Source of the DNA: Drosophila pseudoobscura | Taxonomy: Eukaryota; Arthropoda; Insecta; Diptera; Drosophilidae | Direction of reading: 5' to 3' | Length of the DNA: 64,000 nt | Assembly: GCF_009870125.1 (NCBI RefSeq) | Contig: NC_046679.1 | Span: forward strand, 21,390,001-21,454,000 | Shown: positions 49,754-60,810 of the stretch, piece after piece | Layout of the letters: every line of letters begins with the position of its first letter | How positions within the stretch are numbered: position 1 is the first letter of the stretch | Translations under genes and position numbers: made by a program | Notes under the pieces: generated by a model | The model's input: only the letters and a program-made list of their open reading frames with translations | What the model was told of the DNA's origin: nothing | The model's database searches: none

Positions 49754-52090
49754 ATGGCAGGCGAGGATTTGATTGCCCAATTCCAGACGCTCGGCATGAG
49801 CGAGCAAAAGGCCAAGGAGACGCTCAAGAATGCCAACGTGACGAAGAACCTACAATTGGCACTGGCCCAGGCAGCCGGCGCTCCCCTCGCCGACGGCACG
49901 GGCATGTTGCTCTACCACATGGCCAGCAAACTGAAGGCGCAGCAAGCGGAGCAGCTGCCCCTTCTGGTGCGCTATATTGTGGAGCGCAAGCTGGACAACA
50001 CCCAGCGCGTGGATGCCGCCCTGGAGTATCTTCTTAAGTGTGGCCAGAAGCTGAAAGCCAACATCGATGTGAAGGAGCTGGAACAGGAGTGCGGAGTGGG
50101 TGTAGTGGTCACGCCGGAGGAAATCGAACGCATCGTGCAGGCCAAGATCAAAAGCAGCTACAAGGAAGCCCTACTGGAGCAGCGCTACCACTTCAATTCC
50201 TTTAAAATCCTACAGGATGTGAGGGGCGAACTCAAGTGGGCGGATGCCAAGTCGGTGAAGGCAGCCATAGACGTGGAGATATTCGATCTGCTGGGTCCCA
50301 AAACGGAGGCGGACTTGAAGCCCCCAGTCAAGCAGAACGAGAAGCCCAAGGCGGCCAAACCCAAGTCAGAAGCGAATCCATCTTTGCAAGCTATGGAGGC
50401 TGCGTCCGATGGAGCCAACACCATAGCGGAGCTAATGAAAACGAAGGTTCACTTCCATGCTCCCGGTGAGAACTTCAAGACTGATGGCTATGTCGTGACC
50501 GAGCATACCGAGAGATTATTGAAGGAGCATCTCCAGAAGACTGGCGGACGTGTCCACACGAGATTTCCCCCTGAGCCCAATGGCATCCTGCACATTGGCC
50601 ATGCGAAGGCCATTAACATCAATTTCGGCTATGCTGCTGCTCAGGACGGTATCTGCTATCTGCGCTATGATGACACCAATCCCGAAAAGGAGGAGGAAAA
50701 ATTCTTTGTGGGCATCAAGGATATGGTAGAGTGGCTGGGATACAAGCCTGCGAAGATTACCTACTCCTCGGACAACTTCCAGCAGCTGTACGAATGGGCT
50801 GTGGTCCTCATTCGCAAGGGATTGGCCTATGTCTGCCACCAAAAAGCTGAGGAGCTGAAGGGCTTCACTCCCAAGCCAAGTCCCTGGCGTGAACGTCCAA
50901 TCGAGGAATCGCTGCAACTGTTCGAGGACATGAAGAGGGGTAAGATCGATGAGGGAGCGGCCACCCTGCGACTGAAGGTTACTCTGGAAGAGGGAAAAGT
51001 TGATCCAGTGGCGTACCGCATCAAGTTTATTCCACACCATCGCACGGGCGATACGTGGTGCATTTATCCGACGTACGACTACACGCACTGCCTGTGCGAT
51101 TCCATCGAACAGATCACCCACTCCTTGTGCACCAAGGAGTTCCAATCCCGTCGCTCCTCCTACTACTGGCTGTGCAATGCGCTGGAGATCTATTGTCCTG
51201 TTCAGTGGGAATACGGCAGACTGAACATGAACTATGCCTTAGTCTCCAAGCGGAAAATTGGCAAATTGATTACAGAAAAGATTGTTCACGACTGGGATGA
51301 TCCCAGGCTCTTCACCCTGACTGCCCTGAGACGAAGGGGCTTCCCAGCGGAGGCCATCAACAATTTCTGCGCCCAGATGGGTGTAACAGGCGCTCAAATT
51401 GCTGTGGATCCAGCCATGTTGGAGGCCTCTGTGCGCGATGTACTCAATTTGACGGCACCACGTCGTCTGGTTGTCCTGGAACCCCTCAAGGTGACCATCA
51501 AGAACTTCCCACATGCGGCGCCCGTGCAGTTGGAGGTGCCGGATTTCCCACAAAATCAAGAGAAGGGTTCGCACAAGATCACCCTCGACAAGGTGATCTA
51601 CATAGAGCGAGGCGACTTCAAAGTGGAGCCAGAGAAGGGATATCGCCGTCTGTCGCCCAAGCAATCGGTCGGTCTTCGTCACGCCGGCCTGGTGATCAGC
51701 GTGGAAGAGATTGTGAAGCATCCAGACACTGGAGAAGTCGTTGAGCTGATTTGTTCCAGCCAATCTGCGGAGCAGGCCGAGAAGCCCAAGGCTTTTGTCC
51801 AGTGGGTCTCCCAGCCCATACCTCTGGAGGTGCGTCTGTACGAGCAACTGTTTAAGCACAAGAATCCTGAGGATACAAATGAGGTGCCCGGTGGCTTCTT
51901 AACAGACATCAGCGAGCACACCATCTCAGTGGTGCAGGCTTTCGCGGATCAGGCCCTTGCCCAGGTCAAGGTCTATGACAAGTTCCAATTCGAGAGAATT
52001 GGCTTCTTCTCCGTGGATCCGGACACCTCAAACAATAGAATTGTTTTCAACCGCACTGTGGGCCTCAAAGAGGACGCTGGCAAAAAATAA
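49754..52090 (+). CDS. GlnRS: Glutaminyl-tRNA synthetase
   Basis: Cytosolic class I synthetase that joins glutamine to tRNA-Gln. A single exon of 778 aa, the usual metazoan length. The N-terminal domain (about 1-190) is the eukaryotic GlnRS-specific part, followed by a Lys- and Pro-rich linker (about 190-225). The catalytic Rossmann domain has PPEPNGILHIGHAKAI with HIGH at 280-283, and the KMSKS loop appears as VSKRK at 497-501, the form usual in animals. WDDPRLFTLTALRRRGFP and two C-terminal anticodon-binding beta-barrels (about 560-760) follow. The end overlaps no other gene; the parvulin gene converges 83 bp downstream. Confidence 0.97.
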   Translation: MAGEDLIAQFQTLGMSEQKAKETLKNANVTKNLQLALAQAAGAPLADGTGMLLYHMASKLKAQQAEQLPLLVRYIVERKLDNTQRVDAALEYLLKCGQKLKANIDVKELEQECGVGVVVTPEEIERIVQAKIKSSYKEALLEQRYHFNSFKILQDVRGELKWADAKSVKAAIDVEIFDLLGPKTEADLKPPVKQNEKPKAAKPKSEANPSLQAMEAASDGANTIAELMKTKVHFHAPGENFKTDGYVVTEHTERLLKEHLQKTGGRVHTRFPPEPNGILHIGHAKAININFGYAAAQDGICYLRYDDTNPEKEEEKFFVGIKDMVEWLGYKPAKITYSSDNFQQLYEWAVVLIRKGLAYVCHQKAEELKGFTPKPSPWRERPIEESLQLFEDMKRGKIDEGAATLRLKVTLEEGKVDPVAYRIKFIPHHRTGDTWCIYPTYDYTHCLCDSIEQITHSLCTKEFQSRRSSYYWLCNALEIYCPVQWEYGRLNMNYALVSKRKIGKLITEKIVHDWDDPRLFTLTALRRRGFPAEAINNFCAQMGVTGAQIAVDPAMLEASVRDVLNLTAPRRLVVLEPLKVTIKNFPHAAPVQLEVPDFPQNQEKGSHKITLDKVIYIERGDFKVEPEKGYRRLSPKQSVGLRHAGLVISVEEIVKHPDTGEVVELICSSQSAEQAEKPKAFVQWVSQPIPLEVRLYEQLFKHKNPEDTNEVPGGFLTDISEHTISVVQAFADQALAQVKVYDKFQFERIGFFSVDPDTSNNRIVFNRTVGLKEDAGKK

Positions 52091-52173
52091 TCCTCATTTA
52101 CCGCCCTTTTTACAGAAAAAAGCAAGCTGTGCACTCATTAAAATTTGATTTATAAAATCTGTAAAATCGGTGT

Positions 52174-52633
52174 TTATTTCTTTCCCTCTACCATTATGAT
52201 GTGATAGCCAAACTTGGTCTTGACCGGGGGATCTGTGTACACGGGATTGTTGACATTCGATATGGGCAGGGCGAAGGCGGCGTCTTGGAATGGACCCACC
52301 ATCGCACCACGAATCTGCCAGCCTAGGTCGCCGCCCTGACGTGCCTTGTCCTCGCTGTAGGCGGTGGCCACCTCGGGGAACTTTTGGCCAGCCTTTAGCT
52401 TCTCCATTGCCTCCATAATCTTGCCCTGCTTCTCGCACAGAATGTGGCGCACCTTGACGGCATTGCCTCCTTTCTTCTCCTTGCCGGCAGCTGTGGGTGG
52501 GAGTGGATTTCTCTTGATCCAGTTGCACATTCAATGGTTGCCGACAATCCTACTCACACTTATCTTCCGCTGCTGGCTTCTTTCCGCCTTTACCGGCATC
52601 CTTGCCACCCTTGGCGTCCTTCTTTGGTGGCAT
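52174..52633 (-). CDS. CG11858: Pin4-type parvulin peptidyl-prolyl isomerase
   Basis: Small parvulin-like isomerase; family members act in ribosome biogenesis and in chromatin. Two exons, 52558-52633 and 52174-52490, giving 130 aa, against 131 in human PIN4. Exon 1 encodes a Lys/Gly-rich basic tail ([15 protein letters not shown]). The parvulin domain follows: [52 protein letters not shown] and the end [15 protein letters not shown]. The split codon at the intron gives Ser (T/CT), which is the only joint that keeps the frame. Tail to tail with GlnRS and head to head with Kdsr. The symbol is from memory of the D. melanogaster order. Confidence 0.94.
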
Positions 52634-52806
52634 GATTTTGTTAAAATTCGTATTTTAGTCGGAATAACAATAAATTCGTTGGGGGGGCTGCCAATCTGTT
52701 GCAAAACACATGTGACGACCAGGGCCTAGAGCTGGAGAAACATCGATGTTTTGAGAGCAAAATTTACCTAGAAATTAACCCATTAAGGGCCGATGGGTGG
52801 ATTTAA

Positions 52807-54004
52807 ATGCCCATGATAAATGCCATTATCTCAAAATTTGTTGGTGGATTCGAATGGTTTCGGCTTGTTATCATGGAATTCAGCTGGGACATTATTGTCT
52901 CCCTCGGCCTTGTGGTGCTAGCACACAGTATAGTCTACGTTTTTGTAATGAAAAAGAGAGCCAAGAGCATCGATGGACGCCATGTCGTGGTCACCGGCGG
53001 CTCGAGCGGCATTGGGGTCTGCCTGGCCATAGAATGCGTCACGAAGGGAGCCCATGTTACGATTATAGCGCGTGACGAAAAAAGGCTCAGTAAGTAATTT
53101 TCAAAATAATGGAGAACCACACCCTATACCCTTATCGTTCCGCAGAAGCGGCCGTGGACCAGTTGGAGCTTGTGCGCCAGCGAGCGGATCAAAAGATTCA
53201 GTACCGCAGCCTGGACATTGGTGGAGACTATGAGGAAGTGGCTCGCGTGCTGGCTGAGACCGAGGAAACTGTTGGCCCCATTTACGCCTTGCTCAATTGT
53301 GCGGGCATGGCCATTTGCGGAGTCTTCGAGGAAGTTTCTGTTCGGGATGTCCACAAGCTGATGAATGTCAACTTCTTTGGCAGCTACAACTGTACCCGCC
53401 ACGTCCTGCCCAAGATGAAGCGGGCGAGGGAGGGCATTATTGTGATTACCTCATCGCAGGCCGCCATGTTCGGCATCTATGGCTATGGACCGTATGCAGC
53501 CAGTAAATACGCGCTGCGAGCCATGGCCGAAACGATCGCAATGGAGTCCAGAGAGCACGGCGTCAGTGTCACCTTGGCCTTGCCCTGTGACACAAACACC
53601 CCAGGGTTTGAGGAGGAGGAGAAGTCCAAGCCACGCGAAACGAAGATCATTTCGGGCGGTGGAGGTCTTCTGAAGCCGGAGGACATGGCCAAAGCCATTC
53701 TCCAGGATGCCTTGGTGAGACATCCTTATTTTATTTTATTTCGTTGAAACTGTATCTCATATCTTACGTGCATTTTTTCGTGCAGAAGGGCAACTTTATC
53801 TCGACTGTGGGCGCAGAGAGCTGGCTGATTACCATGTTGGGCGGCGGTCTGCTGCCCTGGGATGGCTTCTTTACAAATCTCCTGCACGCCTTGGTCATAG
53901 GTCCACTGCGTTTGGTCGGCTATGGCCTGCACAAGTACTTCAATAGCATCATACGGAAATGTGCCAAGGAGGATCGGGCTGGCGATAAAGTGGAATCGAA
54001 GTGA
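52807..54004 (+). CDS. Kdsr: 3-ketodihydrosphingosine reductase
   Basis: Short-chain dehydrogenase of the endoplasmic reticulum membrane that makes the second step of sphingolipid synthesis, 3-ketosphinganine to sphinganine with NADPH. Three exons: 52807-53089, 53146-53714 and 53786-54004, giving 356 aa. An in-frame ATG at 52873 (MEFSWDII) would give 334 aa and may be the true start. A membrane segment ([20 protein letters not shown]) is followed by the NADP-binding [14 protein letters not shown], the catalytic Ser of ITSSQAA and YGPYAASK with Tyr and Lys. A hydrophobic C-terminal part (LGGGLLPW.., [12 protein letters not shown]) suggests further membrane contact. Head to head with the parvulin gene, 173 bp apart. 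Confidence 0.93.
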
Positions 54005-55069
54005 TTGTATTTCCATTATCTCCCTGTGAATCGTACATTTAAACACTTATTGTTGTATTTCTAACATTGCATGGCGCATGTTTAGGCAACTACTATTCCA
54101 AATATCGCCTGACAGCCACTTTAGTAGCACATCAAACGAGTATTAATGTAATCGAATCGTTCTATAACCCACATTTTCTTATATAGTTTTAGTCTTGTTA
54201 ATGTTCAACGCACGTTTCAGGGGAATTTAATATGTAATTAAAATACAACAAAATGTTCTATTAAATTGATAAATATTACATGTAATGACGGACAATACGT
54301 ATTTAATACTTTTAAGGCATGTAATAGGCAACGAAAACCAAGACTCACCATGGTTTGCCGGCTGTTCTTGATAAGATAAACCCATTTACCACTTGTAGAC
54401 CACTCTCTGTAGACTCCCTCTGCGCCCCAACGATAAGCAACCTTTGAAAATAGGTCAAGATATGCACATATTTGAGTTTAGTTTTCTTTGTCTTCCTTTA
54501 TTCATAAGACGCACCCAGTTTTACACTCTTCCTTTAGTTCCGTTTTTCATTCCGCCTTTTAACATTTTGTATATAGTTAACGCTAAACAAAAATTGTTGT
54601 ATAATTATAATGCAAATTATATAAATACATATATGCTGGTAGGCTGTTATATATATTTGTAAACATACAGTGGTATAGCATCTAAGCATCTGATACTCAA
54701 AGAATTATTATTGGCTCTCAATACGTTAATTCTACATTTGGATAGAAGGAGAATTTGTAAAATTATGCTTTAGGATTAGGGTTTGAATTTTAAATTATAT
54801 AGTAGTTAGACTTTAGTGATTTTTGGGTATCTGGCTGGATTGCCAATGAAATTAAAATATGTATACAAGAAATAATTAAACAAAGGCCTTAATGTTGCAC
54901 AAGACGCCGTGCGACAACTCAATAGTAAAGAAGAAAAATGCTACGCAAACCAAAAGAAATTATTTCACGATTACATGCCGAATGCTGAACTTAGTTTTGG
55001 GTTTAGATTGTGGATTCTCTTGGTTCTCTTGGATTGGTGTTGTGTGTGTTGATTGGTTGGTAGCTTTCT
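54005..55069. other. Convergent spacer Kdsr-Rer1
   Basis: About 1.07 kb between the Kdsr stop and the second stop of Rer1. Very AT-rich, as expected of two 3' UTRs. I see no gene. Confidence 0.55.
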
Positions 55070-55072
55070 CTA

Positions 55073-55267
55073 GTAGTCCTCAATTGCAATGATTTGCGGT
55101 GGTTTAATGGACCCTCCTCCCACTTTTGGCGACCCCACATCCTTGGTCGCTGCGTTGTCGCTAGTTGATGTTGTTGCTAGGGCAGCAGCAGCACTTGGTG
55201 TTGCAATTGCAGTGGCAACTGCTTCGTCCGCTGCTGTCCGTGTCTCCGGCGTCTGTGCGGCTAATTG
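55073..55267 (-). other. Rer1: In-frame C-terminal extension of Rer1 beyond its TGA stop
   Basis: Directly after the Rer1 TGA (55268-55270) the same frame stays open for 65 codons and ends at TAG (55070-55072). The first codons after the stop are CAA TTA, so the context is TGA-C and fits the CARYYA motif known from tobacco mosaic virus readthrough. The encoded tail begins QLAAQTPETRTAADEA, is rich in Ala, Thr and Ser, and ends KPPQIIAIEDY. TGA-C is the commonest context among known Drosophila readthrough genes. Whether this tail is translated is inference. Confidence 0.6.
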
Positions 55268-55949
55268 TCACTTTGAGTTGCCCGCCACTGAGTTGGTGCC
55301 CGCCAGGTCGTTAACTCTTTGATAACGTGGCTTATTGCGTGTGAAGGGCAAGTACTTGAATTTGATCATATGTTTGATCTGTCGCTTCATCGTGATGCAG
55401 AACAGCGTGATGAAGTACATGACCAGTATGGGCCAAAAGACGGGTACGTTGAAGAAGTCGAAAAACGTGCAGAACAGACCGATCCCCGTACTCTTTGTCA
55501 CCGACAGCCAGAACTTGAACTCTGGCAGGCGGCGTATGAAGGGCCGGAATTCCTCATTGCTGCGCGTCGGCAGATTCGGCCCGTCGTCTTCGTCGTCCTG
55601 TGCATAGGGATCGAATTCTGGATCGATTTTTGGCGTTAGAAATGCTATAAACAGATTCAGATGATAGATGCCCAGCGCATAGCAGATGATGTACCATCCT
55701 TGGTATATGAAAATGCGCAGCACGAAGAGCAGGAGTACAAAGCCAGCGAACACCCAACGCAGTCGCGTGTGCGGCGTAGAGCGATCAAGTGTTGACTGAT
55801 AAGTCTGCAAAGAAGTCATATATGTTTATGGACGTTCGATTGCCTTGGGTGCCACCACTCACCTGTGAGAGGCGTTGAAACACCTTCTTAATGCCGCCGC
55901 CACCGCCAGATGACGATGACATCGTGGCACTGCTGTCTTCATTCATCAT
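55268..55949 (-). CDS. Rer1: Rer1, Golgi-to-ER retrieval receptor
   Basis: Membrane protein of the early Golgi that returns escaped ER proteins and unassembled subunits by sorting on polar residues in their membrane segments. Two exons, 55863-55949 and 55268-55804, giving 207 aa. The first exon encodes a Ser/Gly-rich leader and IKKVFQRLSQ; the second starts TYQSTLDRSTPHTRLRW, the Rer1 signature. Hydrophobic segments lie at about VFAGFVLLLFVLRIF, WYIICYALGIYHLNLFIAF, STGIGLFCTFFDFFNVP and FWPILVMYFITLFCI, consistent with the four-span fold with both ends in the cytosol. An acidic loop (DPYAQDDEDDGP) separates pairs. The stop is TGA followed by CAATTA; see the separate extension entry. Confidence 0.96.
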
Positions 55950-56378
55950 AGTTGCTACAGCACCGCTCTACTCCCTCCCCATTAATCGGTGCGGTCGTGT
56001 TTCGTCCACGTTCTTGTTTACTTTGACGTACAGCTTCAAATTGTGCTACGATGCTGCGCTATCGATTTGGCTCGAAGTGGAAAAAAGAGGAGGCTAACTA
56101 AACACAAAATAGGCAACACAGCGCGTTCTAAGTCACTAATTATTTCATTGCCGAGACGTTCCGTTCCTCCTCTGCCTCTTTCGTCGTCGTCTTGTTCTGC
56201 CCCTGCTTCTTCTTCGTGTTCTCTCCCCTAGTACGAGTTTTTGCGATTGTCAGTTGTGTAGATTGAACTGTGCTCAGTTCTCAATGCCTCCTTGCTGTTA
56301 TTCAATAATTTCTAACTATATATATAACTGCAACTGTTAATCCCTTGCAGCTTTATTTCCTAATTTGAAAACACTATT

Positions 56379-56707
56379 GTGTGTGTCGGCAATTTATTGT
56401 TCTTTTTTTCACATCCACGTCATTATAAGGTATATCGATACATCAATATATCGATATATCTTCTTTGTTGATCATTTGCGGGCGATTTTTTTGTGCGATA
56501 AGTGGAAATATGGGTCGTTTTGCAGAGATCGCCTAAGATCGAGGAACTCTATCTGGAGATGTCGTCGTCATCATTGTGTGTGTCGGCAATTTATTGGTAT
56601 TTTTTCACATCCACGTCATTATAAGGTATATATATATATCAATATATCGATATATCTTCTTTGTTGATCGTTTGCGGGCGATTTTTTTCTGCGATAAGTG
56701 GAAATAT
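56379..56707. repeat. Local direct duplication, about 135 bp twice
   Basis: Two copies, 56379-56513 and 56574-56707, both running from GTGTGTCGGCAATTTATTG through CACATCCACGTCATTATAAGG and ATATCGATATATCTTC to GCGATAAGTGGAAATAT. They differ by few bases. A shorter block (GATCG.GGAACTC.ATCTGGAG) at 56532 recurs at 56842. A weaker third relative of the ATCGATA part is near 57404-57450. Confidence 0.85.
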
Positions 56708-56942
56708 TGATCTTTTGTTTTGAAAATAACGATGTTGCCAAGAATGAGTTACCTCATACATAGTTTATTAATGTTAGTTATTAATCTTGAGCCTCCGAGG
56801 TTTCTTAATCAGCAGTTACTCTGGCTATATAGACATAGCTGCCTGAGATCGTGGAACTCAATCTGGAGATGTCGTCGTCCTCATGAGTCGCAGATGTGTT
56901 CTGCTCCTTAGCTATGGCCTGGCACTATTGCCTTCACCAGGT

Positions 56943-57120
56943 TCAGGGTACCTCCTTGGGCGGCCAGTTCTGATGCCGGGGCCACTGGACCTCCTCCACA
57001 ACGCGCAACCCTCTGCGTATAACAGTTGTTCATTGAAGTATGATTAGAGCAGGGTTTTAGTACGTTACTCACGGCTACGCACAGAATCGCCCACGCCCCT
57101 GCGAATCGGGGGAAAAACAT
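56943..57120 (-). CDS. Possible microprotein gene (unrecognised)
   Basis: Weak candidate. A minus-strand ATG at 57120 opens MFFPRFAGAWAIL, and a splice from 57083 (donor GTGCGT) to 57012 would give a 35-aa protein ending EEVQWPRHQNWPPKEVP. A stronger donor (GTGAGT) ten bases on leads into another frame ending LVKAIVPGHS at 56908. The hydrophobic start and charged tail would suit a small membrane protein, but I do not recognise a family. Confidence 0.2.
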
Positions 57121-57507
57121 CAAAAAGGAACAATATTGGAGAATGACTGAAATCAAAGGTTTCTGTTTCTTCGGTGACGAGTGAAACTTCTTCTGACTGT
57201 ATCTGCATCTCTTGCGTATCTCTTCCAGTACCTATGTATATCATAGCTTGCAAATAACAGTTGACCGTTTTATTCTTCACTAACACGACCGAAAAGGGCA
57301 TAAACACTCGCTCTCGCTCTGAGCAAGAGGCTCCATTTCCTTTTTTTTTTGTTGAGCGCTTTGAAACAAGATGTCAAGTGGCTATACTATATATTCAAAA
57401 TACTCGTCATTATGGGATATCTCGATACATCGATATCAATATATCGAGTCGTGTAAAAAATAATATAGAATAAATATTATTTCATTTAGACAAAAGAAAG
57501 GCTCGAA

Positions 57508-58885
57508 ATGGCACTTCCGTGTCGAACTTGCGGGGAGCATGCAGTAAATCCAAGGAAACTCTTTGACGAGAATGGAACCGACATATTGAACAACCTCCTC
57601 AAACTGACTGGCATCTGGGTAGGAATGACTCCGTGCAAAACATTCAAACTCACCTATGTACATATGTCTGTATATTGATACAAACACTACAACGAATTCA
57701 ATTTCAGCTCACTAACAGGACAGGATTTCCATCACATATATGCGCATCCTGCCTTCAACACTCAAATGATGCCATGGCATTCAGAGAATTGTGTATAAGG
57801 ACCAACAAACTTTGGTACATATCTGCAGATTCCAAACCAACTGACCAACCACTGAACCTGGACCCCCTAATGGAATATGATGAGGCGGCGATACCTGAGG
57901 AAAACAACGAATATGCCAAAGTGCAAATCGAAACTGTGTGGAAAGAAAGAAATAATTCAAGTCCTTTAAGCCATCTTACTTCGTCGCAACATCACAGGGA
58001 ACCATATACTCGCAGAAAAAAAGCGAAGGAACAGTCTGAGAAAATAGATAACAATGGAGAGTTTCAAGATGAGCTTTTGGATTTCGACCCCCTTTTAAAT
58101 GAGGATGCTGGGGTTGTCCCTAAGGAGGAAAATCCTGATGAAGTCAAAGATAAAGGCAGTTCTTTGTCAAGCCGCAAGTCACGATTAGATTCGAGCTCTG
58201 TTCCTAAGAAGGGATTACTGCGTGGTTCCAGAAAATCAAATATTGATCCACTGGCAAAGAAACACCGGTATCGGTCCATTCGGGGTTTTTACTGCGACCA
58301 ATGCGGAAAATGCTTCAAGGATAAAAGCAATCTTAACGTACATTTGAAGCGGCACACAGGCGTCAAGCAGTTTGAATGCGAGGAATGTGGTCGCAAAGAG
58401 TTTACTATGCACCTATTGAGCCTTCACATGAGGATAAAACATAATGGGGAGCTGCCATACTCATGCAAGCATTGTGGACAAGGCTTTGACAACTGCACAA
58501 AACGTTTAAGGCATGAAAGGTGGGTAATTGCATAGAGTCTAGTGATTGTCAGACCAACCACAGATTGCATTTTCCTCAGGACAACACACAATGAGTGCCC
58601 AGATACTCGAGCTTACGTTTGTCATGTTTGTAGAAAAGCCTTCAAACGAAAGTTGTCCTTGAAGCGTCATGAGCTCGTACACACGGGTGAACAACCATTC
58701 CAGTAAGTTGAAATACATATCATATTTGCACAGTATATTTGTAAATGTTTATCCACAGTTGCGAGACTTGCCACGTATCTTTCAACCGCAAATCTAGCTT
58801 ACGAACCCACAACCGATCGATGCTGCACATTAAGAAAGTTGAACAGGAATCTCAGATAAATGAAATTATGGACGAGGGTACATAA
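57508..58885 (+). CDS. ZAD-C2H2 zinc-finger protein Z1
   Basis: Probable nuclear DNA-binding protein. Four exons: 57508-57618, 57708-58519, 58580-58702 and 58759-58885, giving 390 aa. The N-terminal ZAD has C5-x2-C8 (LPCRTCGEH) in exon 1 and C49-x2-C52 (HICASCLQ) in exon 2. An acidic linker with LLDFDPLL follows, then a basic patch (RGSRKSN..KKHRYRS) and five zinc fingers: YCDQCGKCF, FECEECGRKEF, YSCKHCGQGF, YVCHVCRKAF and HCETCHVSF. The last finger has a H-x5-H end (HNRSMLH). ZADs mediate dimerisation. First of four tandem copies and the most diverged of Z1-Z3; its first intron (89 bp) is not a multiple of three. Confidence 0.93.
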
Positions 58886-59447
58886 CGCGACAGGTTTTAC
58901 CCTGGATGGTCATGCTTGTTAGATGAAAATCTAAAAGTAGTCAGTTCAATTAAGCATTTCCATCTCGGGGGAAGATAAATTACCCTCTTTAATGGGTTAG
59001 TTTTAAATTTGTGAACATTCGCGCATTAAAAGAACACTGCAGAAAAAGCAAAATCTAAGACCAAAGCAATCAATCGAAGCTGTGATGTAAAAATATTTGA
59101 AAACGTTCGCACGTTAAACCGAACTGCAGTCGTTTCCCTAAGTACTTCTTGAACTGGGCATAACCAATGGGTTTGTTCAATGCACATTTTATTCATTCAG
59201 TCGAAATGTCCTTGCTACATTAAAAATAAAATAACCATTGATGATCTATTTTATTGTCAAATGGATTGAGAAAATACGATATAAAATGGCTTTTTTGCTA
59301 AATTTGTTGTCGTTTGTTTGTCTGAACCACTCACAATGCAACGCGTTTGCGGTAAGTGCCAGTCACATTGTTAGCGGACATTTACAGAACAAACAAACAC
59401 AAAATAATGTATAATAAACTTCTTTAATTTAGAGAGAAAGTCCCGAA
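58886..59447. other. Spacer Z1-Z2
   Basis: 562 bp. The right-hand half (from about AACGCGTTTGCGGTAAGTGCCAGTCACATTGTTAG, 59340 on) recurs before Z3 and Z4, so the duplication unit includes the promoter. No gene is seen. Confidence 0.6.
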
Positions 59448-60810
59448 ATGGCGCTTCCGTGTCGAACTTGCGGGGAGCATGCAGTAAATCCAAGGAAACT
59501 CTTTGACGAGAATGGAAACGACATATTGAAAGATATTCTCAAATTGACAGGCGTCTGGGTAGGAATGAGGCTGTGGAAATCACCCATGGATGCGTGCATA
59601 TTGATACAAACACTAAATTACTACTTACTACTTAAATTTCAGCTTACTAACAGGACAGGATTTCCATCACATATATGCGCCTCCTGTCTGCAACAGACAA
59701 ATGAAGCCATGGGATTCAGAGAATTGTGTATAAGGACGAACAAACTTTGGTACACAACTGCCGATTCCAAAACAACTGACGCAGTGCACCCGGACCCCCT
59801 AATGGGAAATGAGGGAGCGGCAATACCTAAGGAAAACAAAGAATATGTTAAAGTGGAAATTGAAACTCTGTATGAGGAAATACAGCCAGCAAGTCCGTTG
59901 AGCCCTCATGCCTCGTCGAATCGTCAAAGTGAAGAAGACAATATAGCTAATGATGGAGATGTTCATGACGACTTCTTGGACTTGGACCTCCTGATAAATG
60001 AGGAGGATGCTGCGATTGTCGTTGAAGAGGAGAATAATGATGAAATCAATGATATACCAAGTCCTTTGTCAAGTCCTAAGTCACGATTAGATTCCTGCTC
60101 TGTTACTACAAAAGGAGTATTGCGTGGTTCCAGAAAATCAAATGTTGATCCTTTACCAAAGAGAAAACGGTATCGATCCACTCGTGGTTATTACTGCGAC
60201 CAATGCGGCAAATGGTTTAAGGATAAATGCAATCTTAATGTACATTTGAAGCGGCACACTGGCGTTAAGCAGTTTGAGTGCGAGGAATGTGGTCGCAAGG
60301 AGTTGACTATGCACCTTTTGAGCCTGCACATACGAGTAAAACATAAAGGAGAGCTACCGTACACTTGCAAGTACTGTGGACAGCGATTTGACAACTGCAT
60401 AAAACGTTTAAATCATGAAAGGTGGGTAATTGCATAGAATCTAGTGAGTGCTCAGACTAACAACAGATTGTATTCTCCTCAGGCATCACAAGGAGTTTCC
60501 AGATATTCGACCTCACGTCTGTCCTGTTTGTGGAAAAGCCTTCCAACTTAAGGCAGCCTTGAGGAGGCATGAGATTGTGCACACGGGGGAACAGCCATTT
60601 CAGTAAGTTAATGTACAGCTTATCTTTACACAATAAAATTGTTCATAAATGTGTCTCCACAGCTGTGAGACGTGCGACGTATTCTTTAACCGAAAATCCA
60701 GCTTACAAACCCACAACCGATCGAAGCTACATATTAAAAAAATTCAACAGGATCAGACCAAAACTCAGATAGATGTATTAACGGACGAAGATAACCAATG
60801 CAAGAAGTAG
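59448..60810 (+). CDS. ZAD-C2H2 zinc-finger protein Z2
   Basis: Four exons: 59448-59558, 59643-60421, 60483-60602 and 60663-60810, giving 385 aa. Same plan as Z1: ZAD cysteines C5, C8, C49, C52; an acidic linker (LINEEDAAIVVEEENN); a basic patch; and five C2H2 fingers (YCDQCGKWF, FECEECGRKEL, YTCKYCGQRF, HVCPVCGKAF, HCETCDVFF). The first intron is 84 bp with no stop in frame, so if retained it would insert 28 residues in the ZAD between its two Cys pairs. Nearly identical to Z3. The last exon is about 20 bp longer and ends CKK. DNA target unknown. Confidence 0.93.

Larger units (their letters stand above)
55950..57507. other. Intergenic Rer1 to first ZAD gene
   Basis: 1.56 kb with the Rer1 promoter at the left. 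It contains a local duplication (56379-56513 and 56574-56707), a second short duplicate (56528-56575 and 56838-56885), repeated ATATCGATATAT motifs, and a possible tiny minus-strand gene at 56943-57120. Confidence 0.5.

Noticed and set aside
50516-51145. 209-codon minus-strand open frame over GlnRS
   Set aside because: It is a mirror of the constrained GlnRS coding frame, without recognisable motifs.
54005-54060. Readthrough of the Kdsr TGA stop
   Set aside because: The frame closes after about 19 codons, the next base is T rather than C, and the sequence is plain AT-rich 3' UTR.
55089-55322. 77-codon plus-strand open frame rich in Ala and Val
   Set aside because: It is antisense to the Rer1 end and its open extension. 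The GCN/GTN-rich look is explained by the sense tail codons.
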